64,000 bases of DNA from Maribacter zhoushanensis (GTDB lineage Bacteria; Bacteroidota; Bacteroidia; Flavobacteriales; Flavobacteriaceae): the NCBI RefSeq assembly GCF_029350975.1, contig NZ_JARKMR010000003.1, forward strand, positions 291,908-355,907, in the 5' to 3' direction. Positions 56,366 through 64,000 of the stretch are shown piece after piece. How positions within the stretch are numbered: position 1 is the first letter of the stretch; each line of letters opens with the position of its first letter. The notes under the pieces were generated by a model. It was not told the DNA's origin and made no database searches. It worked only from the letters and a program-made list of their open reading frames with translations. The position numbers were made by a program, and so were the translations under genes.

Positions 56366-59300
56366 TTAATCGATACAATTTTGGAGTGTCATTGTTGATA
56401 GCTGCGATGATAAATTCATTTCCTTTTTTATCTTTTACTATTTGTAGTTGTTTTACTTCATTTCTTATGAAGAACCCGCTATCAGTATAGTTTTTCCATT
56501 CAAAATTCACCTTTCCATCACCAAGAAGAACGTTGCCGTAGTTGGCGTCTAATCGAGAATACTGAGGTTTAAATTCAAAATTATTACCTGCCATTACAAG
56601 GTCAAGATTACCGTCTTTGTTTACATCTAAACATTGAATACCGCAAATACAGGAAAATTGAACTTGAGGAGGTAAAATTTTAATAGTAAAATTGCCATTA
56701 CCATTATTTATGGCAATTACGGTTTCAGCAATACTAGCTTCTTTTAGAATGGTGTTGTCAATAACATTTTTTGAAAATAACTCTTGAATTGTTTTTGAAG
56801 CGTATTCAGAAGCTTTAATGTTCTTTTTCTTAAGTGCTAATATTTGAGTAGTTAATTCCTTTTTTTGATGAAGAGGATAATCGCCGCCATCATAATTTTG
56901 TGTGGTTATTTGTTCAATGGTTCCATCATTATCAAAATCATTTACCCACATTTTCATAGGTTGCCCAGGTGCAGGTTTGTAATGAATGTTACTGCCCGTA
57001 TTACCTAAAATTAAATCTTGGTCTCCGTCGTTATCCAAATCATAACCTTCTACGGCACCCCACCAACCACTAAGGCTGTCAAGAGAGCTTTTAGAATCGC
57101 TAAGTCTTCTGCCAGAGTTTTTATAAATTTTTGGGCTACCCCAATCAGAAACGGTTACTAGGTCATCTTTACCGTCACCATCCATATCTAGCCATTTGGC
57201 ATCGGTAATCATCCCTGCATCTTTTAGGTCGTATGCAGAGCGTTCGGTAATATCTGTAAAAGTACCATCACCGTTATTTAAGAGAAATAAATGATCAGGG
57301 TTTATACCGTATGTACCAACTACACTTCTTGATCCTACAAAAACATCAATATCACCGTCACTATCAAAATCTGAAGGAGCGACAACGGCTACATTTTTGT
57401 TGATATTTGGTAGTTTGTTTGTACTTAAAGAAAAGTTGCCATTTCCATCGTTCAGATATAGTCGAATGCCATAACTGCCTTGCAAACCTAATTCATTACC
57501 CCCCGTACCGACCATAAGGTCTAAATCACCATCATTATCCGAATCAAAAAAGGAAGCAGTGGTGTCTTCTAATGGTGCTTCGGTTTTAAAATATTTTACA
57601 ATAGGTTTAGAAAGTGAACCGTTGCCCTTGTGAAGATATAATGCACCAGTTTGATTTTTTGCGCCACCAATGAAAATATCATCATTTCCATCTCCATTTA
57701 CATCACCAACTGCTAAGCCGGGACCTTCTTCTGCCAATGATTTAGAAATCAATCCTTCATTATCAAAGTCCATATAGTTGTTTTCTTTATGGGTCAAGAA
57801 AGTATTGTTATCTATAGATTTTAAAAGAGTAGGAGTTTCCGTTTTATTAATCTTAAATACTTCGCTAGCTTCTTCTTGATTAAATGTAATGGTCTGGTTA
57901 GCTTTTACATTGGTTAGCTTAGCAGTAGCGCCATTAGGCCATATAATACGAATGGAGTCTAATGTTGTTGTAGCTCCAAGACCTATGGTCATAGGATATT
58001 CAACCGAAGATTGAAAACCTCTTGAAGGCATTAAAGTCTGGTCGATAATATTATCTGGGTAGTATAAACGAGCAACCGTTCCAATACCGAACTTATTGCC
58101 GTCATTACCTTTAAATTTTAATTTGATATAGTTGTTTTCTGATTGCGAATCAGAATTGTTGCGATACACAAACGTCTCCATATTTACGTTGTTGACCACT
58201 AAATCTAAGTCGCCATCATTATCTAAATCACCGTAAGCAGAACCGTTTGAACGGCTAGGTATTTCAAAACCCCACTGTTTATTGTAGTTGCTGAATGTGA
58301 TATCTCCGTTGTTTCTATATGCGTAGTTAGGTAAAGGTGTAACTGGCATTTTGTTAATGATAGAATCAATAGATTCTTTTCTGCCGGTCAAAGCCATTTT
58401 TTGAATGATTTCGTTGGCAAAGAAATCAACGAAATCTAAATCTGTAAGATCATGATTAATTCCATTAGTGATATAAATATCTTTTAATCCGTCATTGTCC
58501 ATATCGAATAAAAGTCCAGACCAGCTCCAATCTGTAGCTTCTACGCCACTATAATAAGCGATTTCTGAAAAAGAGCCATTTCCATTGTTCAGCTGTAATG
58601 TGTTTTGAATGTATTGCTGGTGGAAATCTTTGCTCTGTTTTAATTTAAAAATATTGTAGCCTTCAAATTCCATTACAGATTTTACACGCTGATCTGGTTC
58701 AGGGAGCATATCGGTAATGAAAATATCTGTAAGTCCGTCATTATTTATATCTGCCATATCAACCCCCATGGCAGATAAACTCAAGTGGTTTGTCCATTTT
58801 TGAACCTCTTCTTTAAAGGTGCCGTCTTGATTGTTGATGTATAAATAATCTCTTTCATAAAAATCGTTAGAAACATAGATATCCGGGTACAGGTCATTAT
58901 TGATATCTACGACCATAACGCCAAGACCAAAGCCAATAAGACTGCCATAAATTCCTGCTTCTTCACTTACGTCAACGAATTTACCATTGTCGTTTCTCAG
59001 AAGCATATCGCCTACGCCTCTAAAAATTTTAGGTACACCCTCCCAATCTTGAGCTCTTACTTCTCGCTGCTCTGCATAACCAAGGCTACTAACGGGAATA
59101 TTACTGTTGTTTAATATGTAAGCATCCAGATCGCCGTCTTTGTCATAGTCAAAAAAAGAGGCATGGGTAGAAAAACCTGTTTCAGCTAAGTTGTATTCAT
59201 GTGCTTTTTCAGTAAAAGTACCGTCACCATCGTTAATGTACAGATCGTTATCATGGTTGTTGCCTTCCATGTTGCCGGCGTTACTTACGTAAATATCTAA

Positions 59301-59711
59301 AAATCCGTCATTATTGATATCCGCCATCACTACACCTGTAGACCATGGCTTATTTCCTTTTATACCGGCAGTTTCTGAAATGTCTTCAAATGTCATTTCG
59401 CCTTTATTAAGAAATAGCTTGTTAGGTTCCATGTTGCCGGTCAAGAAAACATCTGCTAATCCATCATTGTTGATGTCACCTATGGCAACACCGCCGCCGT
59501 TGTAGAAATTACGGTATTTAAAAATGTTGAATTCTTTAGAGTTGGCAACTTTATTTACAAATGAAATACCGGTTTCTTCTGGTTGTAAAAGAGTAAATAA
59601 GGTAGGTTCTGTTTTTTCTTTTAACGTATTTGCATCTTCCTTAGAACCGCAAGAATATAATAGGGATAAAAATAAACCAAGGCAGCTTAATTTAAGCAAA
59701 TTAAAGTTCAT
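56355..59711 (-). CDS. VCBS/FG-GAP repeat lipoprotein with ASPIC/UnbV domain (copy 1)
   Basis: 1118 aa from the ATG at 59711; the in-frame upstream start at 59735 would put eight extra residues before the leader. The leader MNFNLLKLSCLGLFLSLLYSC ends in a lipobox. The same two-propeller plan as copy 2 is seen, with repeated GDINNDGLADVFLTG, GDVNGDGNDDIFIGG and PSDFDSDGDIDVFVGS-type loops. The ASPIC/UnbV domain (MPSRGFQSSVEYPMTIGLG then SIRIIWPNG) lies near 540-625. It is the promoter-proximal gene of a five-gene operon running to 50,006. Its 276-bp upstream region, shared with the divergent symporter, shows no clear promoter. Confidence 0.9.
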   Translation of the reverse strand: MNFNLLKLSCLGLFLSLLYSCGSKEDANTLKEKTEPTLFTLLQPEETGISFVNKVANSKEFNIFKYRNFYNGGGVAIGDINNDGLADVFLTGNMEPNKLFLNKGEMTFEDISETAGIKGNKPWSTGVVMADINNDGFLDIYVSNAGNMEGNNHDNDLYINDGDGTFTEKAHEYNLAETGFSTHASFFDYDKDGDLDAYILNNSNIPVSSLGYAEQREVRAQDWEGVPKIFRGVGDMLLRNDNGKFVDVSEEAGIYGSLIGFGLGVMVVDINNDLYPDIYVSNDFYERDYLYINNQDGTFKEEVQKWTNHLSLSAMGVDMADINNDGLTDIFITDMLPEPDQRVKSVMEFEGYNIFKLKQSKDFHQQYIQNTLQLNNGNGSFSEIAYYSGVEATDWSWSGLLFDMDNDGLKDIYITNGINHDLTDLDFVDFFANEIIQKMALTGRKESIDSIINKMPVTPLPNYAYRNNGDITFSNYNKQWGFEIPSRSNGSAYGDLDNDGDLDLVVNNVNMETFVYRNNSDSQSENNYIKLKFKGNDGNKFGIGTVARLYYPDNIIDQTLMPSRGFQSSVEYPMTIGLGATTTLDSIRIIWPNGATAKLTNVKANQTITFNQEEASEVFKINKTETPTLLKSIDNNTFLTHKENNYMDFDNEGLISKSLAEEGPGLAVGDVNGDGNDDIFIGGAKNQTGALYLHKGNGSLSKPIVKYFKTEAPLEDTTASFFDSDNDGDLDLMVGTGGNELGLQGSYGIRLYLNDGNGNFSLSTNKLPNINKNVAVVAPSDFDSDGDIDVFVGSRSVVGTYGINPDHLFLLNNGDGTFTDITERSAYDLKDAGMITDAKWLDMDGDGKDDLVTVSDWGSPKIYKNSGRRLSDSKSSLDSLSGWWGAVEGYDLDNDGDQDLILGNTGSNIHYKPAPGQPMKMWVNDFDNDGTIEQITTQNYDGGDYPLHQKKELTTQILALKKKNIKASEYASKTIQELFSKNVIDNTILKEASIAETVIAINNGNGNFTIKILPPQVQFSCICGIQCLDVNKDGNLDLVMAGNNFEFKPQYSRLDANYGNVLLGDGKVNFEWKNYTDSGFFIRNEVKQLQIVKDKKGNEFIIAAINNDTPKLYRLNEE

Positions 59712-59987
59712 TGTTGAGTTTGTTAGAGATAGCACTTCTAGTTAATTTGTTAGCTATTAAAGTTGAGTTAATAACCTGTTTAATAGTTAGTTCAAAATTA
59801 ATTTGCAATATAGCCAAATACCTACTATTTGTTAGGCTTATTTGGTAAAAGTCAACGTTAAAATTTAATGAAATCGTTATAGGCGCGGTCTAATAATATG
59901 AATAATGAGATTTAGTGGCTACTTTTTAGAAGTAATGGAAATAATCCAATATATTTAACCTTGACTAAATAACAAACAACTCAACCA

Positions 59988-61574
59988 ATGATAGGAATTT
60001 TATCTTTTTTAGGCTTTACCATTTTAGTGGCGGTAATTGCATATCTAGCGACAAGATCAACCAATGAACAAACCTCTGATGGCTACTTTCTAGGAGGCAG
60101 AAGTTTAACAGCAGGAGTAATAGCGGGTTCTTTACTGTTAACAAACCTATCTACAGAACAGATTGTTGGTCTAAACGGTAACGCTTATAGTGATGGAATA
60201 TTAGTAATGGCTTGGGAGACCTTGGCGGCTATAGCCATGGTAATTTGTGCCATTTATTTGTTGCCAAGATATTTGAAAGGTGGTATTAGTACAATACCGA
60301 CGTACTTGGAAAGAAGGTTTGATACTACAACGAAAGCAATGACCTCTGGTTTGTTTTTAAGTGGCTATGCTATTGTATTATTACCTATTGTTTTGTATTC
60401 TGGTTCTTTAGCAATTAGTGGAATGTTCGATTTACCAGAGAAATTAGGGATTTCGGAATGGGGTTCAATTTGGGTCTGTGTTTGGAGTATTGGTATAATA
60501 GGGAGTATTTATGCCATATTCGGAGGCTTAAAAGCTGTTGCAGTTTCTGATACTATTAATGCCGTAGGGTTACTTATAGGTGGTTTGTTAATACCAATAT
60601 TTGGACTATATGCAATTAGTGATGACAATAGTATTTTAGGGGGGGTGTCTAAACTTACTGCAGAGCATCCTGAAAAGTTTAATGCTATTGGTTCGGAATC
60701 TTCCAGTATACCATTTGCTACCATTTTTACAGGTATGGTGTTGGTGCAGCTGTTTTATTGGGGAACCAATCAACAAATAATACAAAGGGCTTTAGGTGCT
60801 AAAAATTTAAAAGAAGGTCAAAAAGGAGTAATGCTTGCAGCGTGTTTTAAGATATTAGGACCGTTAATTGTTGTTTTGCCAGGTATTATAGCTTTTCATA
60901 TGTTCGATGGTCAATTGGATAGAGCAGATCAAGCTTATCCTAAATTAGTGGCGGCGGTGTTGCCTGTAACTTTGGTAGGCTTTTTTGCAGCGGTACTTTT
61001 TGGTGCTATTTTAAGTTCTTTCAATAGTGCGTTGAATAGTTGTGTTACTTTGTTTGGTTTGGATATTTATAAGGAGTACATAAATAAAGAAGCTTCAGAA
61101 ACTAAAGTCGTTGCAGTAGGTAAGCGTTTTGGTGTTATGCTTGCATTATTTTCAATGATACTGGCTCCTTTTTTATATTACGCGTCAGATGGTCTTTTTG
61201 GTTACTTGCAACAGGTTAATGGAGCTTACAGTATTCCAATTTTATCGGCGATAGTTATTGGTTTTTTAACAAAGAGAGTGCCGGCTATAGCTGCGAAGGC
61301 GGGGATAATATTTGCTGTTGTTGTTTATGTTATTTACATATTCATGCAAAGAGGTCTTGGGGTTGAATGGTTGCCGCATATGTTGCATGTTCAAGCTATA
61401 ACATTTGTTTTAACAATAGGTTTAATGTTGTTGATAGGAAAACTAAAACCTAGGGAGAGTGATTATGAGCAAGAATATACAAATGAAGTAGATATTACCA
61501 GCTGGAAATATGTAAAGCCTGTTGGTTTAATTATAACATTAATTGTAGTAAGTACATATATTATATTTAGATAA
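59988..61574 (+). CDS. Sodium:solute symporter, SSS/SLC5 family
   Basis: 528 aa with about 13-14 membrane segments. The N-terminal part FLGGRSLTAGVIAGSLLLTNLSTEQIVGLNG and the mid-chain motif GTNQQIIQRALGAKNLKEGQKG match the sugar-type (vSGLT-like) branch, where the NQ-x-IIQR segment follows a core helix. FGAILSSFNSALNSCVTLFGLDIYKEY is the helix-8 region with Ser residues that line the Na2 sodium site. It imports a sugar or related solute with sodium; the substrate cannot be fixed. It is a single-gene unit between the VCBS operon and susCD, and a long hairpin (61640-61690) follows. Confidence 0.9.
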   Translation: MIGILSFLGFTILVAVIAYLATRSTNEQTSDGYFLGGRSLTAGVIAGSLLLTNLSTEQIVGLNGNAYSDGILVMAWETLAAIAMVICAIYLLPRYLKGGISTIPTYLERRFDTTTKAMTSGLFLSGYAIVLLPIVLYSGSLAISGMFDLPEKLGISEWGSIWVCVWSIGIIGSIYAIFGGLKAVAVSDTINAVGLLIGGLLIPIFGLYAISDDNSILGGVSKLTAEHPEKFNAIGSESSSIPFATIFTGMVLVQLFYWGTNQQIIQRALGAKNLKEGQKGVMLAACFKILGPLIVVLPGIIAFHMFDGQLDRADQAYPKLVAAVLPVTLVGFFAAVLFGAILSSFNSALNSCVTLFGLDIYKEYINKEASETKVVAVGKRFGVMLALFSMILAPFLYYASDGLFGYLQQVNGAYSIPILSAIVIGFLTKRVPAIAAKAGIIFAVVVYVIYIFMQRGLGVEWLPHMLHVQAITFVLTIGLMLLIGKLKPRESDYEQEYTNEVDITSWKYVKPVGLIITLIVVSTYIIFR

Positions 61575-61639
61575 GTAGTTTTCAATTAACTATATACTTT
61601 TTTACTTATAAAGTGATACTCTAGCTGATAGTAGAGTTG

Positions 61640-61690
61640 ATAGCGCAATATTTCTTACCGCTTCTGAGGTTAGAAATGTTGCGTTATTTG
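61640..61690 (+). terminator. Long-stem hairpin, probable symporter terminator
   Basis: Left arm 61640-61655 (ATAGCGCAATATTTCT) pairs with right arm 61672-61687 (AGAAATGTTGCGTTAT) over 16 positions with two G-U pairs. It is followed by TTG and then TTTATG. The T-run is weak for a classical terminator, so another RNA role is possible. Confidence 0.55.
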
Positions 61691-62017
61691 TTTATGATAA
61701 TTCTATTTGATTAAGTAATAGTCTAGGTTAATTGCGGTAACAGTATTGCTTCGATTGAAAACAGTTGATGAATAGAAGTTAAAGGCTCTTTGATTCATGG
61801 TACTTATAATTATATACAGGAATACTTAGGGTTTTGGTATAGGTTTATTTAGTGATATTTGTTTTAATTAGGCAATTTGAATTAGCGTCTAATCGATAAT
61901 CATTATTAATTTAGTTTAACTACTAGTTTTTAAAATGGTTAGGTATATCAATATTCAGCTCATATAGTCAATTTAAGATTTCTTAATTCTGTAGTAATTC
62001 TATTAAGTATGAGAATT

Positions 62018-62045
62018 AAAAAAGCCCCCAATAAAATTGGAGGCC
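62018..62045 (-). terminator. Rho-independent terminator of susCD
   Basis: On the minus strand the GC-rich stem pairs 62044-62036 with 62032-62024 (nine pairs, one C-A mismatch) around an AAA/TTT loop and is followed by six T (62023-62018). It is 31 bp past the susD stop codon. Confidence 0.85.
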
Positions 62046-62075
62046 TTTTCAACTTAAACTTAAAATTATATATCC

Positions 62076-63686
62076 TTAGTAACCTGGATTTTGAACCAAG
62101 TTAGGATTTGCAAGTAATTGTGCTGGTGGAATAGGGAACACATTGTAATCATCGTTGTTAATAGTTCCTTCCGCTTTAAATAACCAATCTCTACCGAATT
62201 GACCGAAACGAATTAAATCGTTACGTCTCCAAGCTTCTTGATATAGTTCTCTACCTCTTTCATCTAAGATATCTTGTTCAGAAACTGTTCCTAACAACTC
62301 TTGAGTGTTACGAATAGTTCTTAAGTCGTTAATCATAGCTGTTGGGTCACCACCACTTCTAAACATAGCTTCAGCCTTCATTAAGTGAGCATCTGCATAT
62401 CTAAATACAATTTGATGACTTATTGAAGCTTCACCATTTCTAGCAGCATATTTTTGAATACGAATACCAGTTGTTTCATCATTATTAATAAAGTTAACAG
62501 CACCTGCACCATCTTTAAAGTCTCTTTTGAAAGTAAGAGGAGCACCTTGTCTGTCCTCTAACGGAGTACCATCAAGGTCATACTGTTGGTTGATTAAGAA
62601 ACCATAACCAACATTTGAACCATTAACATATCCATCTAATTCAGAAGCATAAGGTTGATCGGCAAAATCTACACCTATAGTTGGTACACCACCTCTACGT
62701 TCTTCTTGTCCGTCAACTGGGTTTTGATCGGCATCTAATTCATTAGATTCAGAATCTCCTTCAAATAAGTCGTAAAACTCAGCAAGAGTACTAAACCCGT
62801 TCCAGCCACCACCTTGAATACTAGTGTTGTTGTAGTGAAGTCCCATTACTACTTTGTTAATAGTATTTGCTTCTAGCGACCAGATAGTTTCTGTGTCAGC
62901 GTCTGGTAAGAATAGGTCAAAATAACCTTCTTGTAACGCATAACCATCAGCAGTAATAGCATCAACCAAAGAAATTACTTCAGCCATATCACCAGCGTCA
63001 GGAGAACCGCCAAGATAAATATGTTTGTTCAAAAGAACCTTAGCTTTTAAATATCTAGCTGCAGCTTTGCTTGCTCTAAGATTAAGTTCACCGCTACCGG
63101 CAGATGTAGTTGGAGTATTGGCAATTGCAGTTTCTATGTCAGCAAGAATAAAATCGACAGCTGCTTGTCCAGATAATACTTCAGGTACTGAAGTAGAAGG
63201 CAATGCAGTGTCTCTATAAGGTACTTGACCAAAATTATCAAGTATTACCCACATACTGTATGCTCTAATAAAGCTAGCATCACCAATGTTTTCAGTAGAC
63301 GGGTTACTTCTAGAATCTAAAACTTGAGAAGCTTGTAATTGGTTACCGTTCCATAACTGAAATACGTTAACTATAAAAGAATGTTGACCGTTCCAATCGT
63401 GTGTGTGCAATACTCTCCATAATCCGTTATCACCCCAGTCACCACCACGTGTTGGTATTAGGTGCTCATCTGAAGTAACTTCTTGAAGTGCAAAGTAGTT
63501 ATCTTGACCAGCATATTGTCCTGCAAGTGAACCGTAAAGATTGGTTACTGTTGAAGACGGATCAGCTAATCCTTGAAATCCTTCAGAAATGATTGAATCT
63601 GTTTCTTCTATTTCTAGGTCGGTACAGGAAGAAACCCCTACCAACGATAGAATAGAAAGTGTTAAGATTTTAAAATTATTTTTCAT
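62076..63686 (-). CDS. SusD/RagB-family outer membrane nutrient-binding lipoprotein
   Basis: 536 aa from the ATG at 63686. The leader MKNNFKILTLSILSLVGVSSC ends in a lipobox (Cys21), followed by TDLEIEE. A helix-rich TPR-like SusD fold follows: the N-terminal part with NVFQLWNGNQ and SFIRAYSMWVILDNFGQVPYRD, and the C-terminal RYADAHLMKAEAMFRSG, RGRELYQEAWRRNDLIRFG and VFPIPPAQLLANPNLVQNPGY. The last motif is the usual C-terminus of the family. SusD covers the SusC barrel and captures a glycan or other polymer on the cell surface. It lies 19 bp after the susC gene. Confidence 0.95.
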   Translation of the reverse strand: MKNNFKILTLSILSLVGVSSCTDLEIEETDSIISEGFQGLADPSSTVTNLYGSLAGQYAGQDNYFALQEVTSDEHLIPTRGGDWGDNGLWRVLHTHDWNGQHSFIVNVFQLWNGNQLQASQVLDSRSNPSTENIGDASFIRAYSMWVILDNFGQVPYRDTALPSTSVPEVLSGQAAVDFILADIETAIANTPTTSAGSGELNLRASKAAARYLKAKVLLNKHIYLGGSPDAGDMAEVISLVDAITADGYALQEGYFDLFLPDADTETIWSLEANTINKVVMGLHYNNTSIQGGGWNGFSTLAEFYDLFEGDSESNELDADQNPVDGQEERRGGVPTIGVDFADQPYASELDGYVNGSNVGYGFLINQQYDLDGTPLEDRQGAPLTFKRDFKDGAGAVNFINNDETTGIRIQKYAARNGEASISHQIVFRYADAHLMKAEAMFRSGGDPTAMINDLRTIRNTQELLGTVSEQDILDERGRELYQEAWRRNDLIRFGQFGRDWLFKAEGTINNDDYNVFPIPPAQLLANPNLVQNPGY

Positions 63687-63705
63687 GATATACAATTTTT
63701 TTTAA

Positions 63706-64000
63706 TTAAAATGATGCATTAATACCAAAAGTAAAAGTTCTTGGTCTTGGGTAAGAACCGTAGTCAATACCTCTAGATGGTACACCTGAACCTAAATCAC
63801 CGGTATTAGCAGTAACCTCTGGGTCTAATCCACTATAATCTGTAATTAAGAAAAGGTTTTGACCTGTTAAAGAGAAACGTAAAGAGTTTAATGCTCCTTC
63901 ACCTGATAGTGGTACATTGTAGCCAATGCTAGCATTTTGGAACCGTACGAAATCTCCTTTTTCTAAGAAACGAGTAGAAGCATCGGCAGAAGCTCCTGGG
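63706..64000 (-). CDS. SusC/RagA TonB-dependent receptor, C-terminal part
   Basis: I translated this from the minus strand; it runs off the right edge, so only about 97 C-terminal residues are visible. They include FLEKGDFVRFQNASIGYNVP, LRFSLTGQNLFLITDYSGLDPE and the final PRTFTFGINASF, all hallmarks of SusC barrels, including the terminal Phe that marks outer membrane barrels. The stop TAA is at 63708-63706. With susD directly downstream it forms a classical pair that imports a polymer or oligomer by TonB energy. The N-terminal plug and any carboxypeptidase-like extension lie outside this window. Confidence 0.93.
   Translation of the reverse strand, partial: PGASADASTRFLEKGDFVRFQNASIGYNVPLSGEGALNSLRFSLTGQNLFLITDYSGLDPEVTANTGDLGSGVPSRGIDYGSYPRPRTFTFGINASF

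Larger units (their letters stand above)
61575..62075. other. 501-bp non-coding gap with two terminator-like hairpins
   Basis: Convergent gap between the symporter and susD. It contains a 16-bp-stem hairpin at 61640-61690 and the susD terminator near 62018-62045. The middle part (61700-62010) is AT-rich, with no long reading frame or recognisable RNA. Confidence 0.6.

Noticed and set aside
59712-59987. Divergent promoter between the VCBS operon and the symporter
   Set aside because: CAAAATTA at 59793-59800 matches a minus-strand -7 box, but the nearest -33-like TTTG is only 14 bp away, so spacing is wrong; no call made.

Overview
The window comes from a low-GC marine-type member of the Bacteroidota, almost certainly Flavobacteriaceae (a Maribacter/Zobellia-like genus is my guess, at low confidence). 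The evidence is a SusC/SusD pair, many lipoproteins with a short hydrophobic leader ending in a lipobox Cys, the near absence of Shine-Dalgarno sequences, a few TAnnTTTG-type -7 boxes, CRTAC1/VCBS lipoproteins with a vanadium haloperoxidase, and flavobacterial GC-rich intergenic repeats. No rRNA, tRNA, CRISPR array, prophage or transposase was seen.

Region 1 (1-24,735) is one large efflux/ABC locus. A response regulator, cut by the window edge, points left. Divergent from it are a TolC-type outer membrane channel, an HlyD-type adaptor, a LolD/MacB-type ATPase, eight consecutive ~780-817 aa FtsX/MacB-type permeases, and a second ATPase. The locus appears to be three transcription units (467-8989, 9142-14040, 14291-24735). 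Each is preceded by the same module: two 17-bp TGT-N11-ACA palindromes exactly 22 bp apart, then 53-63 bp further a sigma-54-like TGGCAC/TGGCAT -24 element. This repeated module is the strongest finding and suggests a dedicated regulon of the truncated regulator.

Region 2 (24,898-36,550) is mostly housekeeping: a lipoprotein amidase, an Mrp/ApbC Fe-S carrier with a NifU-like scaffold, a type-2 ferredoxin-NADP reductase and a 2Fe-2S ferredoxin separated by a four-helix-bundle gene bordered by tandem repeats, an MsbA-like exporter, a TPM-domain protein, a penicillin-acylase-family lipoprotein, a bacterial PH-domain protein and a secreted unknown.

Region 3 (36,658-41,430, minus strand) is a compact operon, GntP-type permease / RidA / D-threonine aldolase-D-serine dehydratase family enzyme / M19 dipeptidase, which looks like uptake and breakdown of D-amino acids or their peptides. 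AqpZ lies upstream as its own unit with its own terminator.

Region 4 (41,633-49,996) holds a metallophosphoesterase, a GAF-domain protein, an HD-domain protein fused to a PycTM-like (Pycsar effector family) membrane module, and a ~1240 aa lipoprotein that joins a calcineurin-like phosphoesterase, a central domain with kinase-like motifs and a C-terminal Omp85-type barrel.

Region 5 (50,006-64,000) contains a minus-strand operon of two giant VCBS/ASPIC lipoproteins, a vanadium-haloperoxidase/PAP2 lipoprotein, a membrane-anchored GyrI-like protein and a beta-propeller lipoprotein. A plus-strand SSS sodium:solute symporter follows, then a minus-strand SusC (partial)/SusD pair with a clear terminator. 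Together these suggest uptake and processing of an unknown glycan or other exogenous polymer.
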